The notes beneath the pieces are model-generated. The model worked only from the letters and a program-made list of their open reading frames with translations, was not told the DNA's origin and ran no database searches. 46,616 nucleotides of DNA from Actinomycetes bacterium (lineage in GTDB: Bacteria; Actinomycetota; Acidimicrobiia; Acidimicrobiales; Bog-793). The position numbers were made by a program, and so were the translations under genes. This document shows positions 24,902 to 32,122 of this stretch, piece after piece; within the stretch, counting starts at the first letter, position 1; every line of letters begins with the position of its first letter. The DNA lies in assembly GCA_021803215.1 (NCBI GenBank), contig JAJZLV010000052.1, positions 1-46,616 on the forward strand. Direction: 5' to 3'.

Positions 24902-25837
24902 GTGGCGGCCTTTGCGCTCATAGAGAGAGGTAAGCGGCGAGACCATCTCTTCTACGCCGACGAGGCTGACTTGCGGGCCGAGGTCGTCAGCCACCTCCTC
25001 TCCGCCGTGGCGGCCGGCGGTGCCGGCGCCGCCTTCGTGAGCTCCGCCCACGAGCGGGCTCTCAGGCACTCCATGGAGCAGGCGGCCACGGCCGAGCAGC
25101 TGGAGCGGATCCTCTTCGCCCCGGCCGAGGAGATCCTCTCGAGGCTGCGGGTCGACGGGCGGTTCGAGAAGGCCAGGTTCTTCGAGATAGTCGGCTCGCT
25201 GCTCGACAAGGTGTCGGTCGAAGGCGCCCCGCTCCACGTCTACGGCGAGATGAGCGGCTACCTGTGGGAGAGAGAGGAGCTCTCCGCCGTCGCCGAGCTC
25301 GAGGGCCTCTGGCTCGAGCTGGCGGCAGCCCGGCCCTTCTACCTTCTCACCGGTTATCTCCCGCTCGACGAAGGCGTGCCCCGTCGCTTCAACGCCTTCG
25401 AGCAGGTCCTCGGGCTTCACGCCTCCCTTCTCGAGGAAAAGGGGGTGCCCAGCGGTGCCAAGGCGCTGCGGGCCCGCAGCCGTCGCTTCCCTCCCGAGGC
25501 GACTTCGCCCGCCAAGGTGAGGGCTTTCACGAGAGAGACTCTCGAGAGCTGGGGGGTCGCTCGGCTCGATGACGCGCTGCTCGTGGCGAGCGAGCTCTCG
25601 ACAAATGCTGTCGTCCATGCCGCCTCGGACTTCTGGGTCGTGCTGGCCCGCCTCGAGGACGGGATACGCGTCTCGGTGAGAGATCAGACCGCCTTCTCGG
25701 ACGAGCGCGACCCGGAGGTCGACGGCGTGCATGGTCTGGGCATCGTCTCCCGCCTCTCGAGAAGCTGGGGCATAGAGCGCCACGACAGGGGGAAGACGGT
25801 CTGGTCAGAGCTGGCGGTAGGCGGCGCCGGCCCCTAG
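24902..25837 (+). CDS. MEDS-domain protein with C-terminal RsbW-like ATPase domain
   Basis: 311 residues from GTG 24902 (GGAG four bases upstream). The N-terminal half is a MEDS sensory domain: DHLFYADEADLRAEVVSHLL then GAAFVSSAHERALRHSM. The C-terminal 110 residues are a HATPase_c_2/anti-sigma-type domain with N box ASELSTNAVVHA and GLGIVSRLSRSWGIERHDRG. MEDS proteins are associated with methanogen and actinobacterial signalling of one-carbon or redox cues; RsbW-like domains bind anti-anti-sigma or sigma factors. No partner is adjacent. The upstream extension of the frame to 24707 is not conserved-looking. Confidence 0.8.
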   Translation: MAAFALIERGKRRDHLFYADEADLRAEVVSHLLSAVAAGGAGAAFVSSAHERALRHSMEQAATAEQLERILFAPAEEILSRLRVDGRFEKARFFEIVGSLLDKVSVEGAPLHVYGEMSGYLWEREELSAVAELEGLWLELAAARPFYLLTGYLPLDEGVPRRFNAFEQVLGLHASLLEEKGVPSGAKALRARSRRFPPEATSPAKVRAFTRETLESWGVARLDDALLVASELSTNAVVHAASDFWVVLARLEDGIRVSVRDQTAFSDERDPEVDGVHGLGIVSRLSRSWGIERHDRGKTVWSELAVGGAGP

Positions 25838-25972
25838 GGGCCGGCCGGGATGGGCCGCGGACCAGCTCCTCGGGTGAGGAAAGCTTGCCAGGCGCCGCCT
25901 GAGCAGGGGATCGACTTCGGGCGCTTCGGCTGGCTATGGTGGTCTGGCAAGAGCTACAAGCAGGTTTCCCCG

Positions 25973-26584
25973 TTGCCACCGAGCAGTGCCGAGATAGAGC
26001 TGGTTCTCATTCGCCACGGCCAGACCACCTGGAACAGCGCGGGGAGGGTGCAGGGCCATAACGACGAGTCGCGCCTCACGCCGGAGGGCCTCGCCCAGGC
26101 GGCCTGGTTGGCCGAGCGGCTGGCCGGAGAGCGGGTGGCGGCCCTCTGGACGAGTGATCTGCAGCGGGCCCGGCAGACGGCAGAGGCGCTCGCCGACGGG
26201 CTGGGCCTGGGTGTGCGGGTCCATCCAGGCCTCCGGGAGCGCAACTTCGGGAGCTACGAGGGCTGCCCGGTCTCTAGCCTCACCGCCGAGGTGACAGGGC
26301 TGGCAGGCCACGTCGTCGTCGACCCTGACGTAGCCCCACCGGGCGGCGAGAGCATCAGACAGTTCTCCGAGCGGGTGGAGCGAGCGCTCCTCGAGGTGAC
26401 CGGCGAGCTCGGCTCGGCGCCGCCGGGCCAGCGGCTCGCCCTCGTGGTGCACGGCGGGACGATAAGAGTCGCCGAGGCCATCCTGGCGGGCCTTCCGGTC
26501 GACCGGATCGACTGGGGACCGGTGGAGAACGCGGCCGTGCTGCGGCGTGGCTTTGCCCGACGGCTGGTGGAGGAGGGCCGATGA
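25973..26584 (+). CDS. Histidine phosphatase (phosphoglycerate mutase-like)
   Basis: Histidine-phosphatase superfamily member: phospho-acceptor motif LIRHGQTTWN, LTPEGLAQA, the acid/base Glu in LRERNFGSYEG, and the second catalytic His in ALVVHGGTIR. I chose TTG 25973 (203 residues, AGGT eight bases upstream); the frame also offers ATG 25850 with a 41-residue non-conserved tail. Its TGA overlaps the ATG of the ComA-like gene (ATGA). ComA product needs a phosphatase (ComB in archaea), and no ComB is seen, so this enzyme may dephosphorylate 2-phosphosulfolactate or a relative. That role is inference from context. Confidence 0.85.
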   Translation: MPPSSAEIELVLIRHGQTTWNSAGRVQGHNDESRLTPEGLAQAAWLAERLAGERVAALWTSDLQRARQTAEALADGLGLGVRVHPGLRERNFGSYEGCPVSSLTAEVTGLAGHVVVDPDVAPPGGESIRQFSERVERALLEVTGELGSAPPGQRLALVVHGGTIRVAEAILAGLPVDRIDWGPVENAAVLRRGFARRLVEEGR

Positions 26585-27342
26585 CCACCACCTCCCTCCA
26601 GCTGCCCGAGCGGCCGCGAAAGCCCCGCTCGAATGGCATAACGATGGTGATCGACCCGGGCCTGCCGACCTCGTACTTCTGCGACGTGGTCGAGAGCCAC
26701 GGCTCGCTCTTCGACGGCGTGAAGTTCGGCTGGGGGACGGCCCTCGTGACCGCTGACCTCGAGCGCAAGATCGCCTCTTTGAAAGAGAACCGCATCCCCT
26801 TCTGCTTCGGCGGGACGCTGTTCGAGAAGTACGTCCGCCAGGGCCGCTTCGACGACTTCCGCCGTTTCTGCAGCCTTTACGGCTGCGAGATCGTCGAGGT
26901 CTCGAACGGGACGATCGCTCTGTCCAACAGCGAGAAGGCCTCCTACATCGAGAAGCTCGCCTCGGAGTTCACCGTCTACGCCGAGGTCGGATACAAGGAC
27001 CCGGCCCGCTCCGAGCGGCTGGCCGCCCCGGGTTGGATCGAGTTCATAAGAGAGGATCTCGCCGCCGGGGCGAGCTTTGTCATAGCCGAGTCACGCGAGA
27101 GCGGCCGCTCAGGCACCTGCCTGGCCGACGGCCGGCTCCGTGTCGGGCTCGTCGAGGAGCTCATCAGCTCGCTCGGGCCGGATCGGCTCTTGTTCGAGGC
27201 GCCGACGGCTGGGCTGCAGGCCTACTTCGTCGGCCGGGTCGGGGCGGAGGTCAACCTCGGCAACATCGCCGCCCGCGACGTCGTCTCCCTCGAGACGCTC
27301 CGGCTCGGGCTGCGCTCGGAGACCCTCGAGCAATTCGACTGA
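26581..27342 (+). CDS. comA: ComA-like phosphosulfolactate synthase
   Basis: 253 residues, the normal ComA length. ComA adds sulfite to phosphoenolpyruvate to give (2R)-phospho-3-sulfolactate, the first step to coenzyme M in methanogens and to sulfolactate in some bacteria. Family-typical blocks are GITMVIDPGLP, FDGVKFGWGTAL, FCFGGTLFEKYV, CEIVEVSNGTIAL, VYAEVGYKDP, FVIAESRESGRSG, LFEAPTAGLQAYF and VNLGNI. The plant HSA32 proteins share this fold, so another PEP-related reaction is possible. Overlaps the phosphatase by four bases and lies four bases before the VOC gene. ComC and ComDE are not visible, arguing against a coenzyme M pathway here. Confidence 0.88.
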   Translation: MTTTSLQLPERPRKPRSNGITMVIDPGLPTSYFCDVVESHGSLFDGVKFGWGTALVTADLERKIASLKENRIPFCFGGTLFEKYVRQGRFDDFRRFCSLYGCEIVEVSNGTIALSNSEKASYIEKLASEFTVYAEVGYKDPARSERLAAPGWIEFIREDLAAGASFVIAESRESGRSGTCLADGRLRVGLVEELISSLGPDRLLFEAPTAGLQAYFVGRVGAEVNLGNIAARDVVSLETLRLGLRSETLEQFD

Positions 27343-27346
27343 GCTC

Positions 27347-27754
27347 ATGCGGACCACGACCGACCTCTTCCATCTCGCCATACCGGCCTATGACCTGGCG
27401 GAGACCGAGCGTTTCTACGTGGACGGGCTCGGCTGCAAGCTGGCCAGGCGCTATCGGGATCGGATAACCCTCGACTTCTTCGGCGACCAGCTCGTCTGCC
27501 ACCTGAGCGAGCCGCCGCCGGACAGGCGAGAGCCGGAGGACCTCTACCCCCGCCACTTCGGGGTCACCTTCCGCGACGAGAAGGACTTCTTGGCAGTCCA
27601 CTCCCTGGCGCTGCAGCGAGAGCTCAAATTCTTCCGCCAGACCTCGACCCGCTTCGAAGGGATGGTCGAGGTGCACGAGACCTTCGTGCTGGCGGACCCG
27701 TCGGGCAACCTGATCGAGTTCAAGCACTATGCGGACCCGAGGATGATGTACTGA
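27347..27754 (+). CDS. VOC (glyoxalase/dioxygenase) superfamily protein
   Basis: 135 residues with two beta-alpha-beta-beta-beta modules. FHLAIPAYDLAETERFYV supplies the first metal-ligand His and the typical DxxxxxxFY region; RHFGVTF the second His; the C-terminal DPSGNLIEFKHY the Glu ligand. A mononuclear-metal enzyme acting on a small organic acid is likely (lyase, epimerase or dioxygenase). Four bases after comA and one base before the ligase gene, so it belongs to the same pathway. The exact reaction cannot be told from sequence. Confidence 0.85.
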   Translation: MRTTTDLFHLAIPAYDLAETERFYVDGLGCKLARRYRDRITLDFFGDQLVCHLSEPPPDRREPEDLYPRHFGVTFRDEKDFLAVHSLALQRELKFFRQTSTRFEGMVEVHETFVLADPSGNLIEFKHYADPRMMY

Positions 27755-27755
27755 G

Positions 27756-29189
27756 ATGGTTCCAGCCCGACTGGCAGGCGGCTCTCGGATCGGTCGGCTC
27801 CTCACCGAGCGGGCCCGGCTGGGCGATGCCCCCTTGCTCTCGGACCGCACCGGGCGGGTCGTCACCTTCGCCGCTGTCGAGCGGGCGAGAAAGCGCCTCG
27901 CCTCGGCCTGCGCCGAGAGGGGGGTCGGGCCGGGCTCCGGCGTCTTGCTGCGGCCGCGGGACATCCTCGAGTACGCCACCGGCTTTTTCGCCCTGCTCGG
28001 CGCCGGCATGGTCGTCGTGCCGCTCGACCCGGCGGCGCCGGCTGAGGAGCTCGGCCGGCTCGCCGGCATCGCCGGGCCGGCGGCGCTCCTCGGCGACGGC
28101 CTCGAGCTGTCGCCCCGGAAGGGCCCGCCCCGGCCACCCGAGGGATCAGCAGGCGTCTTCCTCTGCACGAGCGGCACCACCGGCACGCCGAAGGGCGTCT
28201 ACCTCGACGAGGACCGCCTGCTGCACGTCGCCGGCCAGGTCTGTTCTCACCACGGGATCACCGCCGGCGAGAAGGGCCTCTGCCTCCTTCCCCTTTACCA
28301 CGTGAACGCCGAGGTGGTCGGCCTCTTGTCGAGCCTGCTGGGCGGTGCCGAGCTCGTGGTGGAGGAGCGCTTCCACCGCACGGGGTTCTGGGAGCTCGTC
28401 GAGCGGGAGGAGATCACCTGGATCAACGCCGCTCCTGCCATCCTCGCCGTCCTCGCCTCGACGGCCGGGCCGCAGGCCCCGCCTGCGAGGGTGCGCTTCG
28501 CCCGCTCTGCCTCGGCCCCGCTCGCGGCCGGCACCATGCGCCAGTTCGAGGAGAAGACCGGCATCCGGGTGCTCGAGAGCTACGGGATGACCGAGGCGGC
28601 GAGCATGATCACCGCCAACCCGCTCGGGGCGGGCCGCCCAGGCTCGGTCGGGCTGGCGGTCGGAGCCGAGGTGCGGGTCGTCGAGGGCCCGCACCGGGTC
28701 GCCTCGGGCGAGGTGGGCCGGGTCCAGGTGCGCGGGCCCGGCGTCATAGCCGGCTACGCCGTCGGTGGGGGAGCCGATGCGATCGACGCCGACGGCTGGC
28801 TCGAGACGAACGACCTCGGCTATCTCGACCAGGAGGGGTTCTTGTACCTCGTCGGGCGGAGCGACGACGTGATCAACCGGGGCGGCGAGAAGGTCTACCC
28901 CCGCGAGGTCGAGGAGGTGCTCATGGCCTCGCGGGAGCTGGCGGCCGCCGTCGTCGTCGGGGAGCCCCACCCGATCCTCGGCGGGGTGCCGGTCGCCTAC
29001 GTGGTTCCAGCCCGGCTGGACGGCTCTCTCGGGGGGCTCGTGGCCCGCCTCGAGAGGCGCTGTCGGAGCGAGCTCAGCTCCTACAAGCGGCCGAGCGAGA
29101 TCCACGTGGTCGAAGCCCTCCCCGTCGGGCCGACGGGCAAGGTCAGGCGCCGCGAGGTGACGCCCTCCCTGCTGCGCGCCGCCCGGTGA
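27756..29189 (+). CDS. Acyl-CoA synthetase/AMP-forming ligase (ANL superfamily)
   Basis: 477 residues. It activates a carboxylic acid as acyl-AMP and usually transfers it to CoA or a carrier protein. Core motifs: P-loop CTSGTTGTPKGV, the acyl-pocket LPLYHVNA, ESYGMTEAA (A5), LETNDLGYLDQEGFLYLVGR (A7/A8), the hinge with INRGGEKVYPREVEE and the C-terminal catalytic Lys in LPVGPTGKVRRRE. The N-terminal domain is shorter than in most acyl-CoA synthetases. It ends overlapping the acyltransferase start (GTGA). Position suggests it activates the product of the ComA branch or a fatty acid for the next enzyme. Confidence 0.88.
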   Translation: MVPARLAGGSRIGRLLTERARLGDAPLLSDRTGRVVTFAAVERARKRLASACAERGVGPGSGVLLRPRDILEYATGFFALLGAGMVVVPLDPAAPAEELGRLAGIAGPAALLGDGLELSPRKGPPRPPEGSAGVFLCTSGTTGTPKGVYLDEDRLLHVAGQVCSHHGITAGEKGLCLLPLYHVNAEVVGLLSSLLGGAELVVEERFHRTGFWELVEREEITWINAAPAILAVLASTAGPQAPPARVRFARSASAPLAAGTMRQFEEKTGIRVLESYGMTEAASMITANPLGAGRPGSVGLAVGAEVRVVEGPHRVASGEVGRVQVRGPGVIAGYAVGGGADAIDADGWLETNDLGYLDQEGFLYLVGRSDDVINRGGEKVYPREVEEVLMASRELAAAVVVGEPHPILGGVPVAYVVPARLDGSLGGLVARLERRCRSELSSYKRPSEIHVVEALPVGPTGKVRRREVTPSLLRAAR

Positions 29190-30433
29190 GCCCCGTCGAG
29201 AGCGCCGCCAGGCTGGCCGGCTCGCAGGCCGAGCTCGCGACCGATCCCGCCCAGCCCGCGGCCGACGAGCCCACCGCCGGGCGGGGCGCGGCCCGCGCCC
29301 GGCTCCACCACGTCGACGCCATGCGGCCGGTGAAGCAGCTCGGCGTGGTCGGGACCCACTCCTTCGCCTTCTTCGCGCCGGCGGCCGGCTACGCGGTCGG
29401 GGCGAGCGTCATGATCACCCACGTCACCCGCTTCGCCTTTCTGTTCATCTCGGCCGCCATGCTGGTCTATGCCTACCCCCGCCTCGACCGGGAGGGGATC
29501 AAGGTCTTCTGGCGCCGGCGCCTCGTGGCGGTGGCCCTCCCCTACGCCACCTGGACCCTCATCTACTTCCTGGCCGGGATCGGCTCTTTCCACTCGGCGG
29601 CGGCGGCCAGCTACCACTTCTTCTACCTGCTGTTCACCGGCTACTACCAGCTCTACTACCTGCTCTTGCTGCTGGAGCTCTGCGTGATCTACCCGGGCTT
29701 GCTCTGGTTCCTGCGCCGGACCGAGGGCCACCACGGCCTGGTGCTCGGGCTCAGCATCGGCCTGCAGATGCTGCTCATGGGGCTCTTGCACTACGGGCTG
29801 CTGGCCGGCGCCCTCGGGAAGGGGAACGGCATGACGGAGCTGTGGAACTACGAGGTCTTCGTGGTCTCGGGCGGCCTCTTCGCCTACAACTACGAGAGGG
29901 TGCACGCCTGGTTCCTCGAGCACAAGCGCCTGATCCTCTGCTACACGCTCGGCACGGGGCTCTTCGCCGAGGGCTGGGTGGCCGCTGGCGAGGCGGGGGT
30001 GCCGCATGTCGGGGGGGTCTTCGCGGCGGCCGTCTTCCAGCCGGCTGTGATGCCCTTTTACCTCGGGCTCGTCGCCTGCGTCTACCTGCTCGGGGTGAGC
30101 ATGTGCAGCCGGCGCCGCTCGGGCAGGTTCCGAGCCCTCGTGAAGGTCGGGGTGGACGACTCCTACGGCATCTACCTGAGCCAGATCCTCGTCTTCCAAT
30201 TCCTCGTCTTCGTAGGCTTCCGCCGGCTCGACAGCTTCGTCCCCTGGTGGGGGCTGACCCTCTCGGGCGTTGTCATAGTCTTCACCCTCTCGACGCTCCT
30301 CACCTCCTTCCTCGCCCGCCTGCCGGGAGCCAAGGCCCTGGCCGGCCGCCCCCGCCAGCCGTGGCGGACCCTCTCGCCCGCCGCCTGGCGCGGGCGGGTC
30401 CAGCTGCTCGAGGCGTCGGCCGGGCCGGCCTGA
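29186..30433 (+). CDS. Membrane acyltransferase (acyltransferase 3 family)
   Basis: 415 residues, GTG start inside the stop of the ligase gene. About ten hydrophobic segments and the family opening HHVDAMRPVKQLGVVGTHS (conserved Asp, Arg and His) match AT3/OafA-type O-acyltransferases, which move acyl groups across or onto envelope glycans, lipids or secondary metabolites. A 45-residue hydrophilic N-terminal tail precedes it. Downstream SGNH hydrolase and glycosyltransferase genes agree with a role in modifying a surface polymer. Acyl donor unknown. Confidence 0.83.
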   Translation: MSPVESAARLAGSQAELATDPAQPAADEPTAGRGAARARLHHVDAMRPVKQLGVVGTHSFAFFAPAAGYAVGASVMITHVTRFAFLFISAAMLVYAYPRLDREGIKVFWRRRLVAVALPYATWTLIYFLAGIGSFHSAAAASYHFFYLLFTGYYQLYYLLLLLELCVIYPGLLWFLRRTEGHHGLVLGLSIGLQMLLMGLLHYGLLAGALGKGNGMTELWNYEVFVVSGGLFAYNYERVHAWFLEHKRLILCYTLGTGLFAEGWVAAGEAGVPHVGGVFAAAVFQPAVMPFYLGLVACVYLLGVSMCSRRRSGRFRALVKVGVDDSYGIYLSQILVFQFLVFVGFRRLDSFVPWWGLTLSGVVIVFTLSTLLTSFLARLPGAKALAGRPRQPWRTLSPAAWRGRVQLLEASAGPA

Positions 30434-30493
30434 GCTCCGCAGGCGGTGACGAGCCGGCGGCCTTGGCTTCGAGTACATTTCGCGGCGCCTGAA

Positions 30494-31435
30494 ATGAGAA
30501 ACCGCCTGTTCATCGCGCTGCTCGCCGTCGCCCTCGTCTCTTCTGCCGTCCTGGCGGCCGCGGCCGGCCCGGCGGGGGCTCTCACCGTCGACACCCATGC
30601 GGCGGCTTCGCCCTACGCGACAGCCGGGCTGGTCCCCCTGGCGCGGCGCCCGACTGGCCTCTTGCCGGGAGTCGAGCGCCGGGCGATCCGCCGCCGCCGC
30701 CACGGCGGTAGGGGTGGGCGCCGTCACGCCCACCTGTCGCACCACCACCACCACCACCACCACCACCACCACCACCGCCGCCACGAGCTACCGGGCGGCG
30801 TCTTCAGGTACTCGCCCCGCTACGACCCGGCGGGCCAGCCCCTCATGGCCGTCGTGGGGGCCTCCTTCTCGGTCGGGGTCGGGGCCGGGAGCCACAGGCT
30901 CGCCTGGCCGGAGGACCTCGCCCGCCTGCTCAACTGGCGCCTTGTCGTGGCGGCCGACCCCGGGGCCGGCTTCCTCAACCCTGGCACGGCCCACCTCGGG
31001 CCCTTCTCTCAGCTCCTCAAGCGCCTCCACCTCGCTCGCACTCGGCCGCGCCTGGTCATCATCCAGGGGGGCCACGACGACATCGGGTGGCGCCCCTCGG
31101 AGGAAAAGGTCCAGGTGGAGCGGCTGATACGGACAATCGAGCGGGAGGACCCCGGGGGCGAGATCGCCGTCGTGTCGGTCTTCTCCGCCCACCTCGACCC
31201 CCGCCCTCGCGCCTGGGCGATCGACCGGGCCGTCGTGGCCGGCGCCCGGGCGGCCGATCCGGAGGTGCTCATCTTCAACCCGATCAAGTCGAGGTGGCAC
31301 TACCCCAAGCATCGGGGCCACCTCCACCCGACCAGGGCGGGATATCGCTGGCTGGCCCGCCGGATGGCGGGCGTCCTGCAGCGCTCCGGGCAGATCGGCG
31401 GAGGCGCCGTCTTCTCGGAGCTGCGCGTCTACTGA
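30494..31435 (+). CDS. Secreted SGNH/GDSL-like hydrolase with natural 12-His tract
   Basis: 313 residues from ATG 30494, with a signal peptide (MRNRLFIALLAVALVSSAVL, AGALT cleavage region). A basic, His-rich linker (RRRHGGRGGRRHAHLS followed by 12 His) joins it to the SGNH domain: block I MAVVGASFSVGVG with the nucleophile Ser, block III IIQGGHDDIGW, block V HLHPTRAGYRWLARRM with the catalytic His. The Asp three residues before that His is Gly, so a Ser-His dyad is implied. AT3 and SGNH domains often work together in O-acylation of glycans, sometimes in one protein. The frame's earlier start at 30446 would add 16 residues before the signal peptide. Confidence 0.8.
   Translation: MRNRLFIALLAVALVSSAVLAAAAGPAGALTVDTHAAASPYATAGLVPLARRPTGLLPGVERRAIRRRRHGGRGGRRHAHLSHHHHHHHHHHHHRRHELPGGVFRYSPRYDPAGQPLMAVVGASFSVGVGAGSHRLAWPEDLARLLNWRLVVAADPGAGFLNPGTAHLGPFSQLLKRLHLARTRPRLVIIQGGHDDIGWRPSEEKVQVERLIRTIEREDPGGEIAVVSVFSAHLDPRPRAWAIDRAVVAGARAADPEVLIFNPIKSRWHYPKHRGHLHPTRAGYRWLARRMAGVLQRSGQIGGGAVFSELRVY
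30740..30775 (+). repeat. (CAC)12 trinucleotide repeat encoding poly-His
   Basis: Twelve perfect CAC codons in frame in the SGNH hydrolase gene, with no synonymous CAT interruption. This suggests recent slippage rather than an old, selected tract. Confidence 0.95.
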
Positions 31436-31455
31436 CAAGAGCGCGAGGGAGCCAT

Positions 31456-31941
31456 ATGGCGGACGGGCCCGGGATCGAGATCCTCCCTCTCGGCCGAGAG
31501 GGGGAAGAGGAGCTGTTCTCGGCCTACGCCCGCCTGGTCGAGGACGAAGAGGGCTTTCCCCACGCGGCGCCACTTTCTTTCGAGGAGTTCTACGACTACT
31601 GGGTGGCCCACACGACGGCCGTGCTGGCGGCCCGCCGGGAGGGCCGGCTGGTCGGCGCCTACTACCTGAAGCCGAATTTCGTCGGTCGGGCTGCGCACAT
31701 CGCCAACGCCGGCTACTTCGTGGTCCGAGAGGAGCGAGGCAACGGGATCGGCCGGCTGCTCGTCCTCGACTCGATAGCCCGGGCGCCGGGTCTCGGCTTC
31801 GACGCGCTCCAGTTCAACCTCGTCTTCTCGTCGAACCCCGCCCGCCGCCTCTACGAGGAGCTCGGCTTCGAGGTGATCGGACGCATCCCGCGCGCCGTCG
31901 GCGGCGAGGACGCTCTCATCTACTGGCGGGAGCTCTCCTGA
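31456..31941 (+). CDS. GNAT-family N-acetyltransferase
   Basis: 161 residues. It shows the GNAT core: LVGAYYLKPNF strand, IANAGYFVVREERGNGIGRL (motif A with the acetyl-CoA loop), DALQFNLVFSSNPARRLYEE and LGFEVIGRIPRAV (motif B). ATG 31456 lies 20 bases after the SGNH gene stop with GAGGGAG upstream. The acceptor is unknown; it may acetylate an amino sugar or a small molecule of the same pathway, or be a self-protection enzyme. Confidence 0.85.
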   Translation: MADGPGIEILPLGREGEEELFSAYARLVEDEEGFPHAAPLSFEEFYDYWVAHTTAVLAARREGRLVGAYYLKPNFVGRAAHIANAGYFVVREERGNGIGRLLVLDSIARAPGLGFDALQFNLVFSSNPARRLYEELGFEVIGRIPRAVGGEDALIYWRELS

Positions 31942-32122
31942 GGGCCGGTCCCAGCCGGCAGGGCGGGCCGAATTCGGCGATGATTGGCCTGCGACGCCGC
32001 GCCCCGGAGCCTGTCCGATCCGGGCAACGGGCAAGATGTAGGGACTGGCTCACAAGTGCATGCAAGCGAGCGGGAAGGTGAACGATCTCGACCGTGGGCG
32101 CCAATTCTGACGCGGAGAGCCT

